A DNA stretch of 64,000 nucleotides from Pseudoips prasinana (Eukaryota; Arthropoda; Insecta; Lepidoptera; Nolidae): positions 2,604,001-2,668,000 of the forward strand of contig OX621266.1 in NCBI GenBank assembly GCA_951640165.1. Direction: 5' to 3'. The number at the start of each line of letters is the position of its first letter. Position 1 is the stretch's first letter. The position numbers and the translations under genes are program-made. This document shows positions 9,482 through 19,605 of the stretch, in pieces. The notes below the pieces were generated by a model. The model was not told the origin of the DNA, ran no database searches, and saw only the letters and a program-made list of their open reading frames with translations.

Positions 9482-10381
9482 ATGGCAACAGAAAGCAACC
9501 CAGTCTCCGATCAAGAACTCTCCGGTGTGTCTACTCATCTCCGTATTCCACCTATATGGCGCGATCGATTACGATTATGGTTCGTCCAGTTTGAAGCCAT
9601 CGTTTCACCGCACAAAAAGAGCGACAAGGCGATGTATGAGCTTGTCATTGGACAGCTGGAACGGCAAGACATCGACGAGATCGCCGACATCATTCTACGG
9701 CCCCCCGACAGCAACAAGTATAATGCCATCAAGACCCGCCTCTTGCTCGTATACGAGGAATCGGAGCAGCGGCAAGTACAACGGTTATTCTCCGAGATGG
9801 AACTGGGAGAGATGAAGCCCTCACAACTTCTCCGGCGAATGAAGAGCCTTGCCGGCGAAAATATATCAGAATCGACGCTGCGTATTATGTGGACTAACCA
9901 TCTTCCACAATCGATTCGCGCCGTCCTCGCCGTGAGTGTAAATATTGCCCAAAAATCGGATCTCAACGACCTCGCATCAATGGCTGACAAGATTCTAGAA
10001 ACTACCCACCCCGAAGTCGCCGCCATTGCCAGTACTTCGCAGACCGAGCCGAGTCGCTCCGAGCTTACATCGAGCGACTTACGCGCATTACATGAGAAGA
10101 TTGACATGCTCACGAGTGAATTAGCGGAACTAAAGGCGCGACATCTGACGCGTGAAATAGAGGAGTTGAAATCACGGCGAGCCTATCAACCAAGACGATG
10201 TTGGAACCAACATCGAAGTAAATCAAGATCACTCAGTAATCAACGTCTACCACGCAGTATTACGCCGCAGCGCCCCGATACACCAAACATATGTTATTAC
10301 CACCGCAAGTTTGGTAAACAGGCTTACCGTTGCACGCGCCCGTGCAAGTTCGTAGATTCGACGCCCGCTTCGGAAAACTAA
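9482..10381 (+). CDS. gag: Gag of element A
   Basis: A 299-residue structural protein that would assemble the cytoplasmic particle. The N-terminal region has HLRIPPIWRDRLRLWFVQFE, the usual start of a gypsy capsid. A helical charged middle (about residues 195-235) is followed by an Arg/Ser-rich segment and a zinc-finger-like CYYHRKFGKQAYRCTRPC near the C-terminus, matching the C-x2-H..C insect type. The start lies 14 bases after the PBS. Gag overlaps pol by 52 bases in a different frame (pol is -1), which implies ribosomal frameshifting; GGAAAAC directly before the gag stop is a possible but imperfect slip site. Confidence 0.9.
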   Translation: MATESNPVSDQELSGVSTHLRIPPIWRDRLRLWFVQFEAIVSPHKKSDKAMYELVIGQLERQDIDEIADIILRPPDSNKYNAIKTRLLLVYEESEQRQVQRLFSEMELGEMKPSQLLRRMKSLAGENISESTLRIMWTNHLPQSIRAVLAVSVNIAQKSDLNDLASMADKILETTHPEVAAIASTSQTEPSRSELTSSDLRALHEKIDMLTSELAELKARHLTREIEELKSRRAYQPRRCWNQHRSKSRSLSNQRLPRSITPQRPDTPNICYYHRKFGKQAYRCTRPCKFVDSTPASEN

Positions 10382-13300
10382 CCGCCGCGTTGGCTGAGGC
10401 GGCAACCGACGCGAACCACGCATCACACCGTCTATTCGTGACAGATAGAAATTCACGTCTATCTTTTCTCATCGACACTGGCGCAAACATATCCGTCGTA
10501 CCGAGACAAAGAGGGATGAAGACAGCTCCGACATCATTTCAATTGTACGCCGCTAACAACACTACAATACCTACATATGGAGAGAAAACCCTGGTGCTGG
10601 ATCTGAAACTAAGAAGACCATACACCTGGAAGTTCGTCATCGCTGCAGTCACGAAACCCATCATCGGTGCAGATTTTTTGAAACACCACAACCTGCTAGT
10701 TGACATCCGCGGACGTTGTCTTATTGATAAAGTCACGAATTTATCTGTCAGAACATCAGTTTCATATTCCACCGAGCCAACCGTGAGAAGCATTGATGAT
10801 CAACAACGCTTTCATCAAATCCTCGCCGAGTACCCGGACATCATCCGACCGTCCTCAATGAAGCAAATACCTAAACATCGCGTCGAACATCACATCGAAA
10901 CTACCGGCCCGCCGCTGCACAGTAGAACACGACCGTTACCGCCGCACCGCTACGGGGCCGCTAAGAAAGAATTCGAAACCATGATGCAGCAGGGCATATG
11001 CCGTCCAAGCAAAAGCCCTTGGTCAAGCCCGCTTCATGTCGTGCCCAAGAAAAATGGTGATATACGAGTATGTGGCGACTACAGACGTCTCAACGCAGTG
11101 ACCAAGCCCGACCGCTACCCTGTGCCTCGACTAAAGGACTTCGCGTACCTGCTACATGGCAAGAATATCTTTACGGTACTGGACCTGAACAGGGCTTACC
11201 AGCAGTTACCCGTGCACGAGCCTGACATTGAGAAAACTGCTATCACCACTCCGTTCGGATTATTTGAATTTCCAAGGATGTGTCCAGGCCTGAAAGGAGC
11301 TGGTCAAACATTCCAACGATTCATACACCAAGTACTCAGCGGACTCGAGTTTGTGTTCTCATTCGTCGATGACGTCATCATAGCTTCAGACAGCCTAGAC
11401 ACGGCGTATCAAGACCTACGGATCGTCCTACAACGACTAGACGAATACGGAATTACGATCAATCCATCAAAATGCGTATTTGCCCAAGAAAACGTGAAAT
11501 TCCTCGGTTACGACGTGTCGAGTGAAGGAATCAAGCCGCCGTACGAGAAAGCCAAGGTAATTGCGGATTACCCGAAACCGGAGACCATCGAAGAACTCCG
11601 ACGGTTTCTCGGTATGGTCAACTTTTACCGTGACAACACACCGAACGCCGCTCTCATTCAAGCCCCACTCAACGCCTTCCTACACAACTCAAAGAGACGT
11701 GACAAATCAAAAATCAACTGGTCTACTGAAGCCCTGCAAGCATTCGAAGCCTGTAAAGCTAGCATGCAGAACGCAACTTTACTCGCTCATCCATCACCAT
11801 CCGTCGACCATCCGATGTCAATCATGTGCGATGCCTCAAACAAGTCTGCAGGCTCGGTACTTCAACAACGCATAAATAACAAATGGGTACCTCTCGGCTA
11901 CTTCTCCAAGAAATTCTCCGACGCGCAACAACGATACAGTACATTCGATCGAGAGCTAACATCAATCTACATGGCAATAAAACATTTCAGAAAAATGTTC
12001 GAGGGAAGAGAACTCACTATCTACACGGACCACAAACCACTGACATACGCAATTCTCAAGCCGCCATCGGACAATGACACACAACGCCGAGCCCGCCAAC
12101 TGTCATTCATAAGCGAATTTACTACGGACATACGTGACGTCAGCGGTATAAACAACGCAGTTGCCGATGCCCTGTCGAGAATTGAGGCGATAGAAATACC
12201 TACTTCGATCGACTATACGCAGCTAGCGGCCGCTCAACAAAAAGATGTGTCACTACCCGAACTGCTCAAACAAACGAACATCGCACTTAAAAGTATCGCT
12301 ATACCTACGACAAACCAACGAGTCTACTGCGAAGTATCTACGAGCAACATACGCCCGTATATAACAGCTGATTTGCGACGAGCCGCGTTCAACGCTGTAC
12401 ATAACGTGAGTCATCCCGGTATCCGTACAACGCGAAAACTAATACAAGAAAGGTTCTTCTGGCCTTTGATGAACACGGACATCGGACGTTGGGCTAAAGG
12501 ATGTACTGCGTGTCAACAATCCAAAGTACAACGACATACCTACAGCAATATCGCATCGTTGCCGCAAAGCACACGATTCCAATGCCTACACATAGATATA
12601 GTTGGCCCGCTACCATCATCGGCGAACGGACATCGGTACCTAGTTACCATGATAGATCGCGCGACTCGCTGGCCCGAAGCTATCCCCATACAAGAAATAT
12701 CGGCTGAGACAGTAGCGAAGACCGTCTACGAAGCATGGATAACACGGTTCGGTTCACCCGTCACCATAACAACAGACCAAGGAAGACAATTTGAGAGTCT
12801 GTTGTTTCTGGAATTAACGCGTTTGGTCGGTGCCGAGAAAGCCCGTACTACTGCCTATCACCCGCACAGTAACGGGATTATAGAACGGTGGCACCGGTCG
12901 CTGAAGGCTGCACTGATGGCAAGGCTAACAACATGTAGCAAGTGGTTCGAGGAACTACCTACAGTACTCATGGGACTTCGTGCCGCCACCCGCATGGACA
13001 CAAACACAAGCGCAGCGCAGCTGACCTACGGGCAAGCATTACGCTTGCCAGGAGATTTTCTCACACCATCACCTGCAAGTACGAAGATGGACTATACGTA
13101 CGTCGACAAACTACACCGCGTTATCACTCAGCTGACACCAACGTACGTACCGCATAGCAACAACAAAAACGTTTTTGTGCACCGAGATCTCCGTACCTGT
13201 GAATCCGTATTTCTACGTATTGATGCCGTACGTAAACCACTGCAACGTCCCTACGAGGGGCCGTATCCAGTTCTGGAGAGAAGCGAGAAATACTTTAAGA

Positions 13301-13461
13301 TTAGATTACCGACTCGTACTATCAACGTATCCATCGATCGCTTGAAGCCGGCGTATATACTGAGTACTGAGCAAAATACTGATGGCAGCGACCGTGCACC
13401 TACCACGGATATCCCTTCTACACCTGCAGCAGCAACGTTAACATCCCATGTTTTTATATGA
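10330..13461 (+). CDS. pol: Pol of element A: protease, reverse transcriptase, RNase H, integrase
   Basis: An uninterrupted 1,043-residue frame. Protease: FLIDTGANISVVP at about residue 50. Reverse transcriptase: PKKNGDIRVCGDYRRLN and the active site FSFVDDVIIAS (FVDD). RNase H: MCDASNKSAGSVL, FDRELTSIYMAI and YTDHKPL. Integrase: HNVSHPG..CTACQQSK zinc finger, then LHIDIVGPLP (D), TTDQGRQFES (D), NGIIERWHRSLKA (E). The canonical gypsy MPFGL.NA motif is changed to MCPGLKGAG, which is unusual. The frame ends inside the 3' LTR (LTSHVFI) and lacks the basic tail seen in the related integrase at 366-1,529, so the C-terminus was cut by a deletion. Translation is expected by frameshift from gag, not from an internal Met. 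Confidence 0.92.
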   Translation: MHAPVQVRRFDARFGKLTAALAEAATDANHASHRLFVTDRNSRLSFLIDTGANISVVPRQRGMKTAPTSFQLYAANNTTIPTYGEKTLVLDLKLRRPYTWKFVIAAVTKPIIGADFLKHHNLLVDIRGRCLIDKVTNLSVRTSVSYSTEPTVRSIDDQQRFHQILAEYPDIIRPSSMKQIPKHRVEHHIETTGPPLHSRTRPLPPHRYGAAKKEFETMMQQGICRPSKSPWSSPLHVVPKKNGDIRVCGDYRRLNAVTKPDRYPVPRLKDFAYLLHGKNIFTVLDLNRAYQQLPVHEPDIEKTAITTPFGLFEFPRMCPGLKGAGQTFQRFIHQVLSGLEFVFSFVDDVIIASDSLDTAYQDLRIVLQRLDEYGITINPSKCVFAQENVKFLGYDVSSEGIKPPYEKAKVIADYPKPETIEELRRFLGMVNFYRDNTPNAALIQAPLNAFLHNSKRRDKSKINWSTEALQAFEACKASMQNATLLAHPSPSVDHPMSIMCDASNKSAGSVLQQRINNKWVPLGYFSKKFSDAQQRYSTFDRELTSIYMAIKHFRKMFEGRELTIYTDHKPLTYAILKPPSDNDTQRRARQLSFISEFTTDIRDVSGINNAVADALSRIEAIEIPTSIDYTQLAAAQQKDVSLPELLKQTNIALKSIAIPTTNQRVYCEVSTSNIRPYITADLRRAAFNAVHNVSHPGIRTTRKLIQERFFWPLMNTDIGRWAKGCTACQQSKVQRHTYSNIASLPQSTRFQCLHIDIVGPLPSSANGHRYLVTMIDRATRWPEAIPIQEISAETVAKTVYEAWITRFGSPVTITTDQGRQFESLLFLELTRLVGAEKARTTAYHPHSNGIIERWHRSLKAALMARLTTCSKWFEELPTVLMGLRAATRMDTNTSAAQLTYGQALRLPGDFLTPSPASTKMDYTYVDKLHRVITQLTPTYVPHSNNKNVFVHRDLRTCESVFLRIDAVRKPLQRPYEGPYPVLERSEKYFKIRLPTRTINVSIDRLKPAYILSTEQNTDGSDRAPTTDIPSTPAAATLTSHVFI

Positions 13462-13690
13462 GGCGCACGCGCTGTACCGCGCGGGCCTTGCCCGCGTTAT
13501 AGCAAAAATATTTTAGATATACCTGTCTTCGATAAATTATTAAATATGATCTCTTTAAACGCATACCTCTTGTACTATAAGAAATGTAGATATAAGTAGG
13601 CTAAGTTTAATCCAAAATATACATTCGTACCATACAGTGTTTGGATAGTTTTACTCTGGGTTCTACAGCTACAGAACTCCCTGCCTTACA
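13449..13690 (+). mobile_element. 3' LTR of element A, missing its first ~85 bp
   Basis: Identical to 9,212-9,453 except c/t in gatctc(c/t)ttaaacg and a/t in cagaac(a/t)ccctg. No purine tract precedes it; the upstream bases are pol codons. It ends ..CTTACA followed by the target duplication GGAC. Confidence 0.88.
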
Positions 13691-13699
13691 GGACAAAAT

Positions 13700-14306
13700 T
13701 ATTAAATGGCTATCGACTATTTTTGGCAGATCATCAATTAAATTAAATTTTACTTTACTTTCTACATTTTCCATACTTACTTTCTAGTTTATTTGTATCA
13801 GTGGCCTTTTGGCCAAAATATAAATAATCATTCTGTGAAAAAAATTGTTTATCTGACTGTACATCAGATGAATTATTTTCTAGTACATATTTTTCTTTTT
13901 TAATAAAATTACATGTCATCCTATCAGTAAAAAGTCTACGTTTTTTAAAATCTAAAATAACATTGTGAGCAAAAAGGAAATCTTGTCCTATGACAAAATT
14001 TTGGGAAATCTTATCCACAACATAAAAACTATGATTAAACACAACATTCTCTATAATAATGTTCAATTTAATTTTCCCTATCACCTCCAACTGCGCACCA
14101 TTTAATGACTTTATTTGTGCATTGGAGAACTGCGGCATTTCTCCTAGCTTTTCTGCCACCTTTTTGTCGACATCAGACACTGATGCTCCCGTGTCCATCA
14201 GGGCCAGAAACGGGATATTTTTACAGGTAATATTTATACAAGGGGTAAACTCACACTTCTGAGGGATTTCACTTTCTGGTGGCTGTTGACTGTTCTCTTC
14301 CATCAT
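13700..14306 (-). pseudogene. Protease of older gypsy element B
   Basis: The minus strand shows a retroviral-type aspartic protease: FLALMDTGASVSDVDKKVAEKL, then FVIGQDFLFAHNVILDFKK, which is the flap/IGQDFL region. It runs open for 183 codons and then shifts frame near 13,780, continuing as SMENVESKVKFNLIDDLPKI before element A interrupts it at 13,694. Reverse transcriptase and the integrase core are absent on the other side of element A, so element B had an internal deletion. Gag lies immediately upstream. Confidence 0.8.
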
Positions 14307-14317
14307 ATTAAACGCCT

Positions 14318-14626
14318 CTATTCTTTTGGGTACGGCTGGCTGACGCTCCGGTGCTCCTCGTCTGTATGGAACGTTGCCTGGTGTAGGGGTGGTATCCCCT
14401 GCTGCATCATATCTTGGTCTACAACTATAAGGGTAAATTTTATTATTTGGTCGGGGATAAACAGCTCCTGGCGTAGGCTGGTTGGTCCTCGATGCCCATA
14501 AAGCGGGCCATAAGCCCCTAAGATGAGTTTTTTTGCATCCTCATCATATTTGTTGATTGCGGCAATTACTGCAAATTGCCTAAAAAAAACGTTGACGTCA
14601 GCCGTCTCCCCGTCGAATTGCTCCAT
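14318..14626 (-). pseudogene. Gag fragment of element B
   Basis: A 102-residue minus-strand frame starts MEQFDGETADVNVFFRQFAV and KYDEDAKKLILGAYGP, typical of the N-terminus of insect gypsy capsids. It is much shorter than a full gag: after about residue 60 the sequence jumps to unrelated frame and then to protease, so capsid and nucleocapsid are mostly deleted. The ATG lies about 80 bases after a primer-binding-site candidate. Confidence 0.7.
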
Positions 14627-14700
14627 CTGAAATTATTTAGGAAAAAATACTTCTCGTGATATCCTTTTTCTTAGGGTGTCTTCTTCAGGGTATACTTCTC

Positions 14701-14871
14701 AATATTCCCGGCGCCTCCACCATATAACGATCTGGTACTCCAGATGTCTTCGGGATCTTTTGCTATTGGAATAAAACGTAGGTTATATTTTAGTTGGGTT
14801 TATATATTTATCACTTTACTATAAGCACGCACATTACGCTCCCTACCAGGATTCTGTCGTAGACTCTGACA
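14701..14871 (-). mobile_element. Candidate 5' LTR and primer binding site of element B
   Basis: Reading the minus strand, TGTCAGAGTCTACGACAG (from 14,871) could start a short LTR with a TATA box (aatatataaaccc, about 14,800) and ..atcgttata at its end, followed at 14,722 by TGGTGGAGGCGCCGGGAAT. That string has the form of a tRNA 3'-end complement; the tRNA is not identified. No second LTR was found, so the boundaries are tentative. Confidence 0.45.
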
Positions 14872-14879
14872 GATAAAAA

Positions 14880-15730
14880 TATATCTATCAAACTTATTTT
14901 TAAATATTTCTTTTTAATACGTTTTACTTGACGAACGAAGGTACAGGACCATGAAGATCGTTACAGTACTCTCCGTGGCACCATAGATCATAGAAAATAT
15001 TTTTTTGTGGTCTGCTTCGTTGAGGGATCTACCAACCAGACGACAAAATAAATCATAATTTTTACACGAATCCAGTCCGCGTCCAACTGAACCTGGGCTG
15101 TTTGCACTGGTCGCCCAAGATCTTCAATTATGAATAGAAATTATGTTTCTTTAAAACTGGTGTCCATCGGCTCGGAAATAGCCTATGACGGCAAGTTTTA
15201 CACCACTAAACTAAATGTCACTAAATCTCTCTTTAATACAATTACCTTAAAAGGAACAGGCCTTAAATACAACTGCCAACTACTAAAACTGCGCACTGAT
15301 CCGCGCACCCGCACAATTAGTCCGCAGGTTCTAACGTATCGCTTCGTTTTGGTCAGTATTTTGCGTCTAAACTAAATTGTCACAAATGAAGATGCGCTGT
15401 CCTTTTTATATGAACTATGTTAGAAAGAGATGGAATGATATATATTTTTAAACAAGGCCAGTCATATAATTAACAGACTCAGAACTTATTCTTATGGATT
15501 TCACAAATATTTGTCCTTTGCGGGAATGGAACCCAGGACTGCGCTGCACAATCTACAGACTAGGGAGTGAGGGTTCGAAAGTGCCCCTGTCGCTTTCTAT
15601 CTCTACTCACTTATAATCCGATGGGACAGCTAGCTAGTAAGGCTGTAAAGAGTTTAGGTACAAGACCGATGTTTCGTGTACTCCCTGGCAGCTACTTGAC
15701 TTAAGTTGTAGATAGTCTTATTTAATTTGG
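14880..15730. other. Mostly unassigned; SINE head fragment inside
   Basis: No gene. A minus-strand tRNA-like piece at about 15,500-15,575 (cacaaatatttgtcc..gcgggaatggaaccca) matches the head of the SINE at 44,346-44,624. The rest shows no motif I recognise; a 246-nt open stretch at 15,130 has no family features. Confidence 0.45.
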
Positions 15731-16002
15731 TGCTGTGTGGTGACTGCATAGAATATCATCACCCCATCTCATCCCGTGGGGGGCGTAGAAATCGTCCGAG
15801 GGATACCTACCAGGAATGGGCAGCAGCGTTTTTCTGTGAACTAGGACCATCATACTGCGATCGCCAACCCGTCTGCCAAGCGTAGCGATTATAGCATATC
15901 CTTCCTAACTATGGACACTGTGGAAATCGTTTCGGGAGGCATTTGTCCAACAGTGGACATGATAAGGCGGGCTGATGATGAGGATGATGAAGCACATAAT
16001 AT
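15731..16002 (+). mobile_element. Repeat family member with LINE-like 3' tail
   Basis: The stretch from ggtgctgtgtggtgac through catcaccccatctcatcccg, gcgatcgccaacccgtctgcc and gggaggcatttgtccaacagtgg to a gat-rich tail matches, in inverse orientation, 58,915-59,165. The 'gaggc.t.tgtccagcagtgga' ending is shared with RTE-type LINE tails in moths. Confidence 0.75.
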
Positions 16003-16355
16003 GTAGTAGATTGCTGTCTTAGTATAATTTGGTTTATTACAGCAATTATTGCAACTTTGAATTGGCAGACGACAATCCGGTCAGTACACTGTGAGTGTGA
16101 CCCCAGTGCGTAGGAAGACTGGTTAATTGACAAATCTTTTTACTCACTAGAATATTATTTTCTAGTTATCAAAAATAAATGTGAATTGTAGCAATATAAG
16201 TCGTCTGTTTAATAATCAATAATTTTCAATTAATAACTTTTAATTTCAATTAAGGTTTGCATGTCACAGATTGACAAAATGTATATGGCTTCAATTATAT
16301 TATACTCCAACTTATGTACCTACATTTTATGCAAATAGAACTATTCTATTCTAGG
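16003..16355. other. No gene seen
   Basis: AT-rich spacer; no supported feature. Confidence 0.3.
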
Positions 16356-16356
16356 A

Positions 16357-16490
16357 GCGGGCGGCTCAGCGCGCTTGGTTGAGGGACCGCGCAGGCGGTT
16401 CTGGGCAGCAGCAGGAGGACTCCGCTGGCACGACCAGGCCGACGCGCTGCTGGGTCGCAAGTCCGGGTTTGAGCCCCATTAGCCTGTATG
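16357..16490 (+). mobile_element. GC-rich tRNA-like segment, possible SINE head
   Basis: A sharply GC-rich island in AT-rich DNA. gcggctcagcgcgc resembles an A box and ggtttgagcccc a B box, but their spacing is longer than in a tRNA. Possible SINE head with an internal insertion; unresolved. Confidence 0.35.
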
Positions 16491-16509
16491 ACACACCCTA
16501 ATTGAGACT

Positions 16510-17271
16510 ATCAGCGGTGTAACCCCCGACACTGCACTTAGCATAATGAGAATATCATTTAATTTTATTGTCAAAATGGATTCTTCTGGGAAGCATGATT
16601 TGCAGTTATTAATTATTTTCCAAGCAGCTTTAGCTTTATTTCCAGATGTATTAATATAATGGTTATTCCGTGCTTTTTGAGTCAGTTTAATTATTCTTTT
16701 ATAAAGTTTAGTGTATTTTTTTAAAATTTGTTTATTTTTACGGTTAGGGTTAAAACGGTACGTCCAAAGTAGCTGCCTTTGTTTTTGGCTGCATATTTTT
16801 ATGCCACGAGAGATCCATTTTATCGGTTTGTTACATTTGATGGTTATGATTTTATTAGGGAAACACAGTTTATATAAAAGCAGAAAATACTCCATGAAGT
16901 TGTCATAAGATTCGTTAGCATCGTCGGTGTTGAATACTTGTGCAAATGACAGACATTCTAAATAAGATTTAAATTTTAATAAATTTTCGCGTGATATTTC
17001 TTGTTTTTCAATTTTCCAAAATTTTAGAAGACCAGTTTTTTTTAGTGGGAATTTTTAGTAACTGTGACGTGTGGTCTGAAAGAACTAAATCTATTATTTC
17101 TGCTGTCCATCCCTTTTGAAAATTGTGAGCAAAATTATCTATGCATGTACTACTGCTTAATCTAGTGGGCATGTAAAGTGCTAGCTTTAAATTATACTGC
17201 AAAAAAAATTCTAATTCTAGGGTAATTTTGTTTTTCTTTAGCACGTCGATCGTTACACGAGTTCGGTTCAT
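16510..17271 (-). pseudogene. LINE fragment: end of endonuclease and linker to RT
   Basis: Minus-strand frames from 17,271 carry the C-terminal endonuclease pattern (RLSSSTCIDNFAHNF, IIDLVLSDHTSQLL) and, after a frameshift near 17,010, the basic linker (WISRGIKICSQKQRQLL, KARNNHYIN..NKAKAAWKIIN) that precedes reverse transcriptase in Jockey/CR1-like LINEs. Both ends are missing, and at least one frameshift is present. The RT core is absent. Confidence 0.75.
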
Positions 17272-17279
17272 GTTATTGT

Positions 17280-18039
17280 TTTAATTCATCGGAAAAAAGT
17301 AAATAAATAGTAAAAAGGTATGAAAAAAATAATATCAATATAACACTTTTAGTACAAAGAAAATGCCCGAACGGAGTATAGATAAATAATCCGAGTTGTC
17401 ACTATGCTCGATAGATGGCGTTGGGAGGAAATGCCAGTTTGTAACATATGTTACGCACTCGTAGGTTCTGCACATTAAAACTCCGAGATATTTTCCACAC
17501 ACAATATTTAATCGAACAGAGTAACGTTCTTATCTACCGTCGTACAAAGAATGCCTCCTTAATAATTCTCCTACCCTATTTATACTTTTATCAGTGACAA
17601 CCATTTGAAAGTATAATATCGATTATTAATATTTTAAGATGTAAAATTATTAAAGAATTATTACAGTAATTAATAAAATGATAATCACTAATCAAATAAA
17701 CAATCATAGTGTGTGATATTATTATAACATAGCAGCTACGTCATAACCGTTGCGCGGCTATTGAGTACTTCATAACACTCGGCCATCCTGTGAAGGTCGT
17801 GTCCCACGGCCCGCGTTCTGCTGCGCTTCGAAGCTGAACCCAGAGTCCTGGAATAGAAATATGCTTCCGCAGTAACTTGTTGTTTATATACATTTTAAGT
17901 ATTACTATAGAATGTTTATTACACTAAAGATCGAAGAAGAGTTATACATCCAATGAAACTGAATTTTGTAGTATTTTTTTTTGAAAAACGCTCGCTGTAT
18001 GGAATTAAATCCCTGTGTTACGAGGCACTTTACATACAT
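17280..18039. other. No gene seen
   Basis: AT-rich DNA with a short GC-rich patch at about 17,745-17,850. No repeat, tRNA or frame I can support. Confidence 0.35.
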
Positions 18040-18185
18040 ATAATTGACGAACACAACCACATGGAGATCCAGAATCAGAACAACTAATTATGGATCACAC
18101 ATATAGATTTACTGCGCGAGAATCAAACCTGAGACACGAAGCGGCGAGGCGACTGTCTTAACCGCTGCGCCACACCTGAAGTAAT
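18040..18185 (-). mobile_element. tRNA-derived SINE, second family
   Basis: On the minus strand a tRNA-like head (ggcgcagcggttaagacagtcgcc as A-box region, aggtttgattctcgc as B box) is followed by a body with tgtgatccataatta and ccatgtggttgtgttcgtc. The head differs from the SINE at 33,581. Too degraded and long to be a functional tRNA gene. Confidence 0.6.
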
Positions 18186-18432
18186 GGTCATACTTATTTG
18201 ATCAGCTGTATTTCTGTTTAGTCACAAAGTTTTCATTTCTTTTCTTATGAACACAGAATACAGTACATAGAACTAACAAAAATTATCAGCATCATTGTCA
18301 AATAGTGACTACTTTCAGTTAACATACAACTACCCCGGTTATAAAAGTCAATCATAAAGGACCGCATGTCCATGAAGCGAATACAACCAAAATTTTAAGG
18401 ATTATACTGTTGATAGCAAAATGACGTGGAAG

Positions 18433-18659
18433 TCACACAGCTTCTATGTATCCCAACCACACAGCTTTTATGCATCCCATACCACACAGCTTTTATGCAT
18501 CCCATACCACACAGCTTCTATGTATCCCAAATCACACAGCTTTTATGTATCCCAAATCACACAGTTTTTATGTATCCCAAATCACACAGCTTTTATGTAT
18601 CCCAAATCACACAGCTTTTATGTATCCCAAATCACACAGTTTTTATGTGTCCATAATCA
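18433..18659. repeat. Minisatellite, ~9 copies of a 25-bp unit
   Basis: Unit cacacagcttttatgtatcc plus caaat, with one 24-bp copy. Because 25 is not a multiple of three and the unit has no stop codon on the plus strand, all three plus frames stay open, giving several spurious His/Ser/Tyr-rich frames. It abuts a SINE fragment. Confidence 0.95.
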
Positions 18660-18775
18660 CGCTGTCAATATCTGGGGACAATGTCACACAAATAATCCTA
18701 GCCCCAAACTAAGCAAAGCTTGTACCATGGGTACCAGGCGACGATATACATACTTATATAAATACTTATATACAT
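18660..18775 (-). mobile_element. 3' part of tRNA-derived SINE
   Basis: Reverse complement of the SINE body at 33,720-33,835 (gtcgcctggtacccatggtacaagctttgcttagtttgggg..). The head would lie to the right and is missing. Confidence 0.8.
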
Positions 18776-18779
18776 AGAA

Positions 18780-19440
18780 AACATCCATGACAATTACACA
18801 AGTATTTAAATAAGGTTAATCATTTTCCATTCTACATATCTGTTTTGGCTTTTTATTAACTACATCTAATCGCTATTCATATCAATCTTATAGGATTTAT
18901 AGGTAATTAAATATTTATTTAAGTTCAAGAAAACATTGCAAAAAATTTTAATTGATAAGTGTTATTACACGGTTGACGATTTCTTTAAAGATAAAGTTTT
19001 TGACATTTTTTAATATTCAAATAAATAAATTAATAAATAAATAAATTCTAATAATATATTTTATGATTTCTTTGATTTATATACTGAATTTTTTGACATT
19101 GTTAAAATAATTTACTGTGAACTTTAAAACTACTTTTGAATCATTTGTATGTCTTAAAATAGACAAAACATAGCGCACTGTAATTTACTTTAAGATCTGT
19201 GTTTTTTTTTGTACCTATGTTTTACAAATAATAAATGATTGATTGATTGATTGACTGACCCCCTGGATTAACACAAAGGCAATTTATAAAGTTTAACGCG
19301 GGTAAAACCGCGGGGCACAGCTATCGGTAGTCGTCTGCTGTGTCTAACGAGTCACGTCTGAAGTTATAACTTAATTAAACTTTAGTTTGTTTTAACGCAA
19401 GCATTTACTTTAATTTATTTTTAAGATGTGGCAGACTGGT
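18780..19440. other. AT-rich, no gene; end of a moth repeat
   Basis: No frame. About 19,265-19,330 carries gtttaacgcgggtaaaaccg cggggcacagctat, also found at 35,140-35,178, the end of a common moth interspersed repeat. Confidence 0.5.
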
Positions 19441-19605
19441 ATCTACCATGTACGATAGTATAAAACCATGAACTGGAAGACGTTGCGGCAGGCTCCCTAC
19501 AATATGGACTATGAACTTGTGAGGCTCGCTGGAAGCAATTGTGGAGATCTTTGGGGGAGGCCTGTGTCCAGCAGTGGGTGTCTTTCGGCTGATATGATAA
19601 CACTG
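19441..19605 (+). mobile_element. RTE-type LINE 3'-end remnant
   Basis: The stretch with gcaattgtggagatctttggg and gaggcctgtgtccagcagtg matches the end of RTE-like ORF2 and its 3' tail, as at 15,731 and 34,282. Frames are broken. Confidence 0.55.

Larger units (their letters stand above)
9123..13694 (+). mobile_element. Element A: young CsRn1/Kabuki-type Ty3/gypsy retrotransposon, 3' side internally deleted
   Basis: Order: target duplication GGAC (9,123-9,126), 5' LTR, PBS complementary to tRNA-Trp, gag, pol (PR-RT-RH-IN), truncated 3' LTR, GGAC (13,691-13,694). The tRNA-Trp PBS and the C-x2-H-type gag finger are features of the CsRn1 clade. Gag and pol are open, and the two LTRs differ at only two sites over 242 shared bases, so insertion was recent. 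The PPT, integrase tail and first 85 bases of the 3' LTR are missing, which should prevent a normal further round of replication. Confidence 0.88.

Noticed and set aside
15130..15375. 81-codon plus-strand frame
   Set aside because: No family motif, no splice or repeat context; expected by chance at this length.
18421..18777. Long open frames rich in His, Ser and Tyr over the minisatellite
   Set aside because: All three frames are open merely because the 25-bp unit has no stop; no start context, splice sites or family resemblance.
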